Part shown: positions 1 through 12,000 of the stretch, one piece after another
Position numbering within the stretch: position 1 is the first letter of the stretch
How the letters are laid out: every line of letters begins with the position of its first letter
Assembly: GCA_034620365.1 (NCBI GenBank)
Contig: JAQGEQ010000232.1
Location: 744,001-808,000 of the forward strand
DNA: 64,000 bases
Direction of reading: 5' to 3'
From: Pegea sp. RAD2-039
Taxonomy: Eukaryota; Chordata; Thaliacea; Salpida; Salpidae
The notes under the pieces: generated by a model
Seen by the model: the letters and a program-made list of their open reading frames with translations, nothing else
What the model was told of the DNA's origin: nothing
Database searches by the model: none
Position numbers and translations under genes: made by a program

Positions 1-3000
1 AGTTAATGAAATCAATAAACTCTTTAAAGTTTTATTATGGAAGATCAAATGTTGAAAAGATGTAAGTAGAACTTTCAAATAATTCTTTATAAAAATGAAT
101 TAAAACTTATTAAAAATTAAACTTTGTTCCTAGTGAAAAAGAATTAGAAGTTAAAGATAGACAATTGCATTGCAATGTCATTGTAGATCTTTTAGTTGGA
201 TCTAACTCCATTAAAATGACTTCAGCTCAACAAGGCTTAATTGGTAATCAAGAGTTTTGTTGAAATTGGAATCTGACATTTGAATATTTGATAGGTCTGT
301 CTACTGAGGTGTTGCTACAAAGTTGTGCAGACTCAAATGCAGATGTACGATTAACTGCAAATGATTGCATCAATATATTATTAAAATCCATTAATTCATC
401 TCATATTCATCGGATTCTCATCGAATTATTTAAGGAAATACGGAAAGTAATTTAGTATTTTGAAAATTGACTTTAATTGTAGATAAATATTTCCACTAGC
501 TCATAGTTTCTTCAAACTAAAAACTCTCAACATCAATCTATTAGAAGTTGGCAGCTTGTGTAGAACTAAACCCTACAGTCATTTAACTTTAAGAACTATA
601 TCTAAATATCTAAATAGTGGAGATAATAATGCGCATGCGCAGACAACTCCATGCTGAAAGTTGCTCCCTGCTGAAAACTCACTTTTGATACTCAGAATGG
701 ATCTTCACGGAGTTTGAAGGTTGCTTTGGATCGCTTCTCGCATCTTTGCAGAAACATCCGACCCATCAAAGCCCGCCCTTTTATCCTTAATCTACTCCCT
801 TGTTTTGCGAGGATCTCAACTAGAGATGAAGATTTTATTCAAGATCAACTTCTTGCTTCCATGAAGGTATCTTTGAATAAAATTGACTCCTGAATAACAA
901 AAGTATCTTCAGATGGTCTTTGGAGTTTTGGGATCGTTTGCTAATGAGCAGGAGCTGCAAATTCTGGTTGTAGCCTTCTTAAAGAATCTTTCATCTGGAT
1001 CCCAAGTAAAGAGAAGAATCTCTGGATCGTGTCTTCAGATCATCATTGAAAATTCTCGAAATTCTTCCAACTTACTTTGCTCTTTACTCTCATCAATAAG
1101 AGGTTCTCATCTTGTATTTATCTCACCACCAGAGGGCGCTGTAACTTGATTTTTTAGATATTCTATTACAACGTCTACATGATCGTAATAGCTCCATTGG
1201 ATGTCTTCATGCTTTCCGTCAACTTGCTCCTCTTCTAACTTATCATCAGGACTCCTCGAATGTTGATGAAGACATCTTTAGAGTAAGAAATCTCAACTTT
1301 CATAAATTACTTTTGAGATTGACTCATCTTCATTTAGATCTTCTTCTTGGGACTTTATTTTACATCCAGTTCTGATCATACTGTTGTCACATCTGCTCTT
1401 GAACTTATTGAACAAATCTTTGTTTCATTTCAAATTCAAATTTCTTCGTTACTATCAACATATGAAGCTTTTCAAAAGTTTGATATCTACTCAAGTGATT
1501 CATTAATCTTTCACTGGATTCTTATTTGATTCTTTATTTAATTACAGTCATAAAACAAAGATTGAATCTCAAATCATCCACGATTCAAACTGCAGAGTCT
1601 GACTCAATTCAATCAGATGTAAAAAAACTGTTAGATTCGATAATAGATAAAGTTGTGAGTCTTCATGAAGAACAAGATGATGTCTCTATTCATAGCAACA
1701 AATCTTACGATAATTTAAAAGATCAAAATATCTCTGAGAATAGAATAACAATTGATTGGTTTTTTGTTGCAAATCAACAGGAACCTTTATTATTATTTGC
1801 AAGATATTTATGTCAAAAGTAAGAAAGACTCATCTGGTTACATCTACTGATTCATCTTTTGCAGGTTTCTGTTAACACCTATAAAAGGACAATTGATCTC
1901 AAGTTTTGAGGTCAGTTCGAGTGATCTTTAGTAGGATTCTTACTACTTTACTCTTTGTAGGTCCGAGTTAGTATTAAGAGTTTGACTTTAAACTGTTTGG
2001 AGCAAATTATCAAAATAAAACCTCATTATCTTCTACAAGATGTTTATGATAATCAGGTAAAGATCTTGTAGTTATCAAAAGCTCATTAATTATTCATATT
2101 GTAAACAGGACACTTTAAAAATATCTGATGTGGGACTATACGCCTCCCATGTCGACCCAAAGCTCCGTGGTTCTATTATCAAGCTAATGGCAACTTATCT
2201 AAAAAAATCATCGAATAAAAAGTCAGTTGGCAATTTTCAAAGATTTTTTTCAGACTTTTCTTCTAGATTTGAAGACAGTGATTTAAAAGGAAAGACTTTT
2301 GATCTTTTAATAAAATCTCTTAATGATGAATCATCTGTTACTAACAGACAAGCTTGTTTAGCTATCAATTCTTGTCTAAATGTTTTGTTAAACAACCAAG
2401 TAAGTTGTTTATTACAAGTGTTTGTAAACTCATGTTGTATTTTCTTTCAGAATTTCGAGAAAGGACTTGAAGTTTTACACTCCTTGTTAAATCTTTTATC
2501 AACTTCTAACTACTGGTTACTGATTGTTGATATTCTTAATTGTGTCTCCAAGATCAATTTCCGTGAAGTTTCGATCTTAGAATCACAGTTGAAGTCTAGC
2601 GACCGAAAAGTTTGTAAAAATTCATCAAAATATTTATTTCAAATTAACTAAAGTGGTCAAATAAAGACCCAGGTTTGAACCCAAAGTTGAAGGACACTTA
2701 ATAACCCCTGGTGGTCGACCATATAGGTCCAGAATTCGATTACGCATGCGCTTAGATTATAGAGAATCATATCTTAAGTCCCATTAAGGTGACCTGGGAC
2801 AGTTTTCTGTCTAGGCTTAGTCCTCTAACTTTAGCCCACCTATCCAATCGACCTAACCACTGGTCCATATCGTCACTAATCAATTATTAACTTCAAATCA
2901 GTCCCCAAAACAGTTTGAAACAAAAAAAAGACTTTTTAAGTTTCTGATTTTCTCTACAGAGAGAGTCGCTCCAAGAAAAAGTCTTGGATGTTGTGATGAA

Positions 3001-6000
3001 GTTGCTAGGTGATGAAGATTTTAGGATCAGAAGGTCCAGTTGTAGAACCATCATATCATTAGTAACCAGCATCTCGAGTTATTCATCTTCAACAAAGAAC
3101 ATTATTGAAGAAGCGATCTTACAATCTCAAGAAATAATCTCTACTAGTGGAAGATACAGTGAAGATGAAGATGAGGGAACAGTAAAGAGTTTGTTAAAGA
3201 CATATCGAGGATATTCAGTGGATGTTGGGAACTGTTTACTTGCTAGCAAGTCAGTTTTTTATATTTTAAAGCTCTCTTTCAATCTGATATTTTCAGTCTT
3301 TCAACGATTATCCAACGAATTATCTTCAATTTATCTGGTTCTAAATCCAAGCATCTAATATCTGGATGTCTAAGATCTCTAAGACTTTTATCACAAGAGT
3401 ATGGGATCTTTTCTTATCTCTCTTCATGGCAATGTCATTTTTACACTGGATTTCCAACTACACCTTCAACGTGAGTTTTTAAAAATGTTTTATGAACATT
3501 TAAACTTTTAATTTTCATTTATAGGGATTGTTTCAGTCAATCATCTTCATCTGATACCAACCAAGTTCAAGAAATGAAAATAGTAAACAAATTCTTTTCT
3601 TGTTTTGTCAACAAATTTGTTGACTTTTATTTAAATTAGTTTCAGTTTGACATAAAGTCTGTATTTAATGAAGATTTCTTTTTTGTGTATCTGGTGTCAG
3701 TTACACCGAAAAGACTTCTCGCTCCTCCTGAACATATTTTGTTTCTTCTCCACTCTAAGCTTTCTAGATATGTTATGGGTCCTTAACATGCTCTGGTCCA
3801 CTTTGAACATAGTCTGGTCCCCTTTAAGTATGCTTTAAACCTTCTGAACATACTTTGGGCCCCTAAACACACTTTAGTCCTCTAAACATGCTCTGGTCCA
3901 CTTTGGACATACTCTGGGTCCCTTAAACATGCTCTGGTCCACTTTGAACATACTCTGGGTCCCTTAAACATCCTCTGGTCCACGTTGGACACACTCTGGG
4001 TCCCCTAAACACACTCTGGGTCCCCTAAATATGCTCTGGTCCACTTTGGACATACTCTGTGTCCCTTAAACATGCTCTGGTCCACTTTGAACATACTCTG
4101 GGTCCCCTAAACATCCTCTGGTCCACGTTGGACACACTCTGGGTCCCCTAAACATACTCTGGGTCCCCTAAACACACTCTGGGTCCCCTAAACACACTCT
4201 GGGTCCTCTAAACATGCTCTAGATCTTCTGAAGATTCCCTGGTTTTTTGAAAATCTGAAGAATAAAATTAAAAGTTGAAGATTTATTTTACTTCTTTAAA
4301 ATGTCCTTCATGAAGCTCTAAGAATGTCCTGACTCCTAAAAAGGATACTTAGATGATTCCTAAGAGGATCTTGTAGCTTTTTTCGAGTTTCTAATCAATC
4401 ACTTCAACTTAGATGGCAAAAGAGCTACAACAGCTCCCTGGAATCCTCCCTCAAATATATGATCTTCTCAAGACTAGTTGGATCATTCTTGATCTTCCAG
4501 TTCATTCCGATGTCCTGGAGCTCACTGGAGATCTTCTTGCAGCATCCATCAATGCTGGTTGGTGTCTTTACAAATATAAGAGACGTTTTAGTTGCCACAA
4601 GATTTTTTTTCTTTTTGTTTTTGGTTCTGACGGTTTATTTTTGTAGAATTTCGTATTTTTGGAGTTAAAGATGAAAAATTGGTTGTAAAAAAGGGTGAGG
4701 GAAGACAGATGTGCATCTTAATAAGATGCATGTCCTACTGATTGCTAACATTTTAATTCATGGCTGTTTTACAAATTCAAAATTGTCCTAACAACAAATT
4801 TCGTGTCACATGATCGGTTGCCATGGCAACCACTTGCATGCTGCTAGCGACTTAATTATCAATTTTCAAACCACGTGTTTTGCATGTCACTAAAAATGGT
4901 TGCTGGTTACTTAATGCCACCAAAAAAATGGTTGTGGTGCTACATGTGCTAACTAGTTACAGATATCGGTTAAAAATGTTAATTTTTTGCAAATTTTTTA
5001 TAGGTTATTTAACGAAAGTCAAAAATCACGTGATCAGCAACTATGCACGTGACTTATATCTACATCTCATCAGATTACTTTCAATCTTACATCATGTGAT
5101 CGCTGACGTCACACCGACACTTCCAAATAAGGTAAAAGTGAATTTACGAACGTCAAAACCATTTTCTTGATTTTTAGGGAGTTCTACCGATACTAACTAA
5201 TCAAAATTCACTGAAAAAACGAAATGAAGATCTTCAGAAGATTCCTGCTTCTATTCAACGATCATCAACATCTAAAGAGGTAGACAAAGATCACTATTTG
5301 ATGATCTTCTCATTATCTTAATCTTAGGATGCGGATAAACCTTCTAAAATTGGTTTATTTACTGGCAATAAAAATTTGATGAAGTTCTTCAACCAGCTAC
5401 GAGGAGCCTACACTAGCTACAAGGTTCTTCATCCTCCCTGATCCTCATCTCCCTGATCCTCATCTTTCTGATCCTCATCTTTCTGATCCTTATCTTTCTG
5501 ATCCTTATCTTTCTGATCCTCATCTTCCTGATCTTTGTCTTTTTGATCTTCATCTTTCTGATCTTCATCCTCCTGATCTTCATCCTCCTGATCTTCATCT
5601 CTTGATCTTCATCTCCCTGATCCTCATCTTCCTGATCTTCATCTTCCTGATCTTCATCTTTCTGATCTTCATCTTCCTGATCCTCATCTTCCTGATCCTC
5701 ATCTTCCTCATCTTTATCTTCCTGATCTTTATCTCCTGATCTTCATCTTCCTGATCTCCATCTTCCTGATCTTCATCTTTCTCACCTAATCCTCATCTTC
5801 CTGATCTTCATCTTCCTGATCTTCCTGATCTTTATCTCCTGATCTTCATCTTCCTGATCTCCATCTTCCTGATCTTCATCTTTCTCACCTAATCCTCATC
5901 TTCCTGATCTTCATCTTCCTGATCTTCATCTTCCTGATCCTCATCTTCCTGACCTTCATCTTCCTGATCCTCATCTTCCTGATCTTCATCTTCCTGATCC

Positions 6001-9000
6001 TCATCTTCATCTTCCTGATCTTATTCACAGCGAAATATGAGCTTCGGAAGCGATGATCGCTTTTGCATCTTCGTCAAATCAGTTCTCGATGTCTTCAATC
6101 AACTTCTAGAGATCACAGTCTTCGAGGACATCTCAGATAACATTGAAGAGATCTTATCGTACTTAGAATCCGTATTTGAAGTAGAACCAACCCTAAGCAT
6201 CAAGTAAATCACTTGTGAACGAATTCAGATCATCTGAACATCATCTTACTCCCAGATGCGTTCATCAACTTCTTAAATCGCTCTTTGGGACTAATTTAGT
6301 GAATCAGTTGCAAGAAAATGATGAAAAACTAATCAAAGCATCTCAGCTCCGACAAACAGTCTCTGATGGAAGTCTTTATCATCAGGTGAGGTGTTCTCGC
6401 TTGCATCAATCCACTAATAGATCTCATAAAGATCTTTCATCATCCAATTGATCGAATCACAATCTCTGTAGCCAACTCCTCGCTCCATAACTCCTTAAAT
6501 GTGTCTTCATCAACAGAGAAGAGTAGTTGGTTTGGAAGCATCAAGCAAAAGGTGCCCCTATTTTCATTTAAACATCAAATTTAAATGATTTATCTTCAGG
6601 TGGAGCGGAAACTGCAACAATCAAATAAAACGAAAAATTCAAAGATTTCAATCCAGAATTATATCCGATTATTCGAAACTCTTGTTATCAAATCTTTGAA
6701 GCTCTATACATCTTCAAATGAAGTTGATCTTCAAGTAACTCATCAACCAGTGATGACGTCACATCTAACTGTCCACTTCTAGATATCAGTGGTCGATTTA
6801 CTGTCCCAATTAGTCCAGCTACGGGTCAACTATTGTATGTTGGATTCAGATCAAGTTTTTATCAAATTTATCATCAAACAATTTGAATCAATCGAAAATG
6901 GACTTGTGAGTATCGGGAAGCGATGACGTCATCGACACTATTTGTGATCTTCTCAAGGTCCGGGACTCTCAACATCTCATCCCACATATCTTCTTCTTTC
7001 TTGTTCTTTTATCTTATGAAAGATATCACACTAAATCTGTGATCACTATGCCTAAGATCCTTCAATTATGCGACGGACTCAATGCAAGTGATCAGGATCC
7101 TCTTACTCATGGTCAGTGACGTCATTATGTGTCCCATGACGTCATCAAATCATCATACAGTGATTCCCGCTTTGGAGCCGGTAGTCTTTGATCTCTTCAT
7201 CTATAGATCTTCCTCCTCTAAGACCTCTGATCCTGAAATATCAGCTCAACGAGAAGTTCTTCAATTTACAATTCTCAAATTACTACATCATCCACAGGTT
7301 TGATGACGTCACAAACAGTGACATTGATGATGTCATTGTATCGCGCAGAGCTTTCAGATGGTCACGTGTATATTACGTCACTATCGTCAAGGTGATGGTG
7401 AGAAATGGAAGCGCTTTTCGCGTCAAGTTGTTGACGTCATCTTCCCTCTTCTCGAAGACCTACAAGTGAGCGTTTTTGACGTCATTAAAGAGTAAAGATG
7501 ACGTCATGCGCTTTTAGGTGGAGATGAGTTGTGAAGAGCAAGTAGAGATGTTGCATTGTGTGATGAGATTACTCTCATCTTCATCTTTAAAACCTTTTCA
7601 GCTTCTTCTCAAGATTATGTTTGATGTTCCATGTGATTTGGTGAGTTGCCCTCTAGTGGTGGAAATTTCATCATCAACTTCATCTTCAGTCATCTAAGTC
7701 GCTTTTGTTGAGATGGATGAGTAAGTTGCTGGTTATCTTCCGGATCGTGATCTGTCAGAGTAGTGAAGAAGATCTACTGAAGAGTCTTCCTCACATCCTA
7801 CATCAAATTCGAAGATTTTCTCAAGACACACTTCTTCCTTCTGGAATTATTTTACAAAGAAGTGAAGAGGAAGATGATGAAGGAGTTAGATTTATATCTC
7901 AGTAGGTTCCTTCTCATCTTTTTGATGTTAAAGAGTTACTTCAGTTTGTGTCTTAGGTTTTTTTCGGATGTAGTTGATCTGGGAGCTCAAGTGATCTTGC
8001 AAGATTCCTTGAAAGAAAGATCAGATGAAAAAGAAAGCTCTTTTATGAGCAAACTCTTAGCAGAAGTCTTATTGAGTTTGATTTATGTCAATAAAACAGG
8101 TAATAGCTTAAAACTAACCACGTGACTGCTACCACGTGACTGCTATCACGTGACTACTACCACGTGACTACTACCACGTGGCTACTACCACGTGGCTACT
8201 ACCACGTGACTACTACCACGTGGCTACTACCACGTGGCTACTACCACGTGACCACTATCACGTGACTACTTGTCCACTTTCAGGCATCATCAGGACCGTT
8301 AACAGCAAATCAGTTCAAATTTCCGGTCATGTCTTTCACCAACTGGTCAACTTCCGGCCAATCATCGTCTTATTATGGGCGCAGTTACTAACAAATACAG
8401 GGGAAGTTTCTGTAAAGACTTGGGACACTTTCACGACTCAAGGACCCTCTATCAATCATCAACTGGTCCATAACGGATTCCTTATTCTTCTCGCCGATCA
8501 CATTGTACGTGACGTCATCGATTCGCGCTTCTAGTCACTAAATCTCACTCCCTATAGTGTCGAAATCAACACAGAGAAGATCTAATTACGTGGCTACTCC
8601 GTTCTCACCTCCTAGATTTGCTCCTATTGATCCAAGAACCTCCGGTTCACGATTTCATCATCCGATCTCTCAATCACGATCTCATCTATGACGTCATTGA
8701 CTCTACTTTTGCACAAACACGTGACGTCAGTAATCACATTATGCTTTCTTCGCTAATGACGTCATCGCAGATCACACTCGCTGAGACCTTGTTGGAGATC
8801 ACATCCGGAAGTAAATCTCCTCGACTTCTTATCATCTTCTTTGGGAGCAACTTCCTCAGATCTCCTTACTTCAGTATCGCCGAAAAATCCGATCGACGTT
8901 GCTGCCAATTGGTCGAAATCCTTCTTTCACGTGACTCACGCGCTGATGACGTCACAAGTCAACAAATTACTGAGCTGCTGGTGAGTCGATGACGTCATCA

Positions 9001-12000
9001 CTTGTGTTTTAACTGTGATTGTGACGTCATCAGCAACAGCTAAATGCAAATCAGTTTCCGCGTCTTCATAAACTTCTTCTCAAGCTTGCTGATAAGCCGG
9101 AAGTGATAATGAAGTCACCTGATCAAGCGATCATGACGTCACAAAGCAATGAGGTGTGTTCATCGTGCTTGTGACGTCATCAGCTCGTGACGTCATTGTT
9201 TTGTAGGAGTTTTTTATAGAAATGTTGAAGAAATTGATTGAAGGATCAAGATGGTCTTCTCAACTTACTAATATGGTCGCATTTGCGGATGATAACGTCA
9301 TCACCGCTTTAGTCGAGAAGGAAGAATCAAATTTAGAGTTTTTGCGATCATGTTTAGAAGCTCGAGCACATCGGCCTGTCTTGACCGCATTTTCAATTGC
9401 GGAATCCGGCAGAAGGTAATTTAATAGCCCGATCAATTAGTTGATGAAATTTTGTTTGATTTCAGCTGCTTATTTAAATCTGCATCAAAATCTCTGATTA
9501 GAATAGTTGCTGAAGTTTGTAAAGATCAGGAAGTTTGTGAGATTGACACATTTGCTACAAATAAAAGTCGGTCAAATTGAAATTATTTCCGATCAATTTC
9601 TGACATTTTGTTTTTTAGCTTTTTCTTCGAAACTACTAAAAATTTTCGAAAATTTTGGAAACAAATTTTTTTCTGTCTGTGATTGTCTTTATACTTACAT
9701 CACATCAACCAATCAATTCGATCCAGCTGTCATCATTCACTTCTCTGTACTTACGTGTCAGGTACGTCATCATTACGTCATCAACCAGCTGATCATGTGA
9801 TTATTTATAGTATCTTCTGTGGTGTCTACAAGTTGAAAGATCAGTTAGAAGATCTGATCAAATTTTCTTCTTCAAGCTTCTTAGTAAAATCATTGAGACA
9901 TTCTCTGAACATCTATTTCATCCGTCATGCTTAGTTGCTTTTGTACAAGTCAGTCATCAAGTGATCGAGTTATGTAAGAAGCTGAATCGCGTTTTGAAGC
10001 GCGGTTCTTAATATATCTTTCCAGACCTTGGCACATTCATCGAGCCCTATCCGTGCCTCCCGCGGGAATTTGATGCAAAAATGACGGCCGAAATTTACGC
10101 TGACGCCGAAAGCCAACTTGGTAGCTGTATCAAGCTCTCCCAACTTTTAGAGATTTTCGCTTTCCCGAGAAATCCTCTTCCAAGGACACAAATTGAAGAT
10201 ATCCCTTCAGATGTCTTCACTTGCATGCAAACTCTAGTCAGTTTCAAAACAACGAGTCATCATCTTATCTTCTCTAAATCACTTCAGATTTACGAATTGA
10301 GCAGTTTTAGTTTCTTCCAATCTTATCTCCGCATCCCAAGATCCGTCTGGAAGCTTGGATGGGACTGCCAGATCTCTCAAAATGACCTAATCAAGTTTTC
10401 AGACCTGCCCACTGACTATCTACAAGAGGCAGAAGTCCTTAAACCATATTTGACTATCCTGAACTTAATAGGTTAGTTGCCATAGTGACCAGAGATTAGT
10501 GGTCTAGTGACTTGTTGTTAGGTTGGAGGACTAGGACTGAATTCGAAGAGATATGGGCGATATTTCTGGGAATTTTAGTGTCCCAGCCAATCCATTCGTA
10601 CTCGTCCACGTCTAATAATGACCAGGTCTATATTGGGCCATTCTGTGTTGATGTAATTGACCATATGTCCCACAGATCGATGATTCTTCTTTACAAATAT
10701 CTTGTCTGTCCATAAGAGCTCTTACGTCACTCATTATGCAAACTTCCTTGTGGCCTAAACCAGGAAGACCAGCAACCAGTTACTACCAGGTAGGTGGTTG
10801 CTGATTGGTTGGTAGATGGTTGCTGATTGGTTGGTAGATGGTTGCTGATTGGTTGGTAGATGGTTGCTGATTGGTTGGTAGATGGTTGCTGATTGGTTAT
10901 TAGATGGTTGCTGATTGGTTGGTAGATGGTTGCTGATTGGTTGGTAGATGGTTGCTGATTAGTTGGTAGATGGTTGCTGATTAGTTGGTAGATGGTTGTT
11001 GATTGGTTGGTAGATGGTTGCTGATTGGTTGGTAGATGGTTGCTGATTAGTTGGTAGATGGTTGCTGATTAGTTGGTAGATGGTTGCTGATTGGTTGGTA
11101 GATGGTTGCTGATTGGTTGGTAGATGGTTGCTGATTGGTTGGTAGATGGTTGCTGATTGGTTATTAGATGGTTGCTGATTGGTTGGTAGATGGTTGCTGA
11201 TTGGTTGGTAGATGGTTGCTTGATTAGTTGGTAGATGGTTGTGATTGGTTGGTAGATGGTTGCTGATTGGTTGGTAGATGGTTGCTGATTGGTTGGTAGA
11301 TGGTTGCTGATTGGTTGGTAGATGGTTGCTGATTAGTTGGTAGATGGTTGCTGATTGGTTGTAGATGGTTGCTGATTGGTTGGTAGATGGTTGCTGATTG
11401 GTTGGTAGATGGTTGCTGATTGGTTGGTAGATGGTTGCTGATTGGTTGGTAGATGGTTGCTGATTAGTTGGTAGATGGTTGCTGATTGGTTGGTAGATGG
11501 TTGCTGATTGGTTGGTAGATGGTTGCTGATTTGTTAACTGGATGTTGATTGGTTGCAGATGACACACAGATATTCAAAAATCCGGATGAACAACTCTCGG
11601 ATTGGCAGACAATTAAATCGAATGAGAGATTTACTTCATGATGAAATTGACGGATTAATTAACCAATCAAATCACTCGAAATTAGTTTTTGATAATTTTG
11701 AAATGATCATGAAGAATGAATCTTATAACTTCGGACAGGTGATCTTCATCTTGATCTTCATCTTTCTGATCTTCATCTTGATCTTCATCTTGATCTTGAT
11801 CTTGATCTTCATCTTCATCTTTCTGATCTTTCTAATTTTTAGGTTTCTGTCCATACTTTCCGAACCATTCGTGGCATCCACGTGACATATGATGATGACG
11901 TCATCAGTGCTACGTCATCATCAGATGACAACTACCTTCCTTCAACTCTTTCTATACAAACAGGTAACCTATTTTCACTGTTACATCATAATGACGTCAT

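Noticed and set aside
5413-5598. Minus-strand frame of RRMKI-type repeats
   Set aside because: A shadow of the 15-bp array filling the HTT intron.
5423-6018. CRISPR-like regular repeat array
   Set aside because: Units are directly adjacent without unique spacers, and the genome is eukaryotic; it is a minisatellite.
10959-11567. Long minus-strand open frame with [20 protein letters not shown]-type repeats
   Set aside because: It is only a reading of the 22-bp intronic minisatellite. It has no start context or splice structure and lies antisense within an HTT intron.
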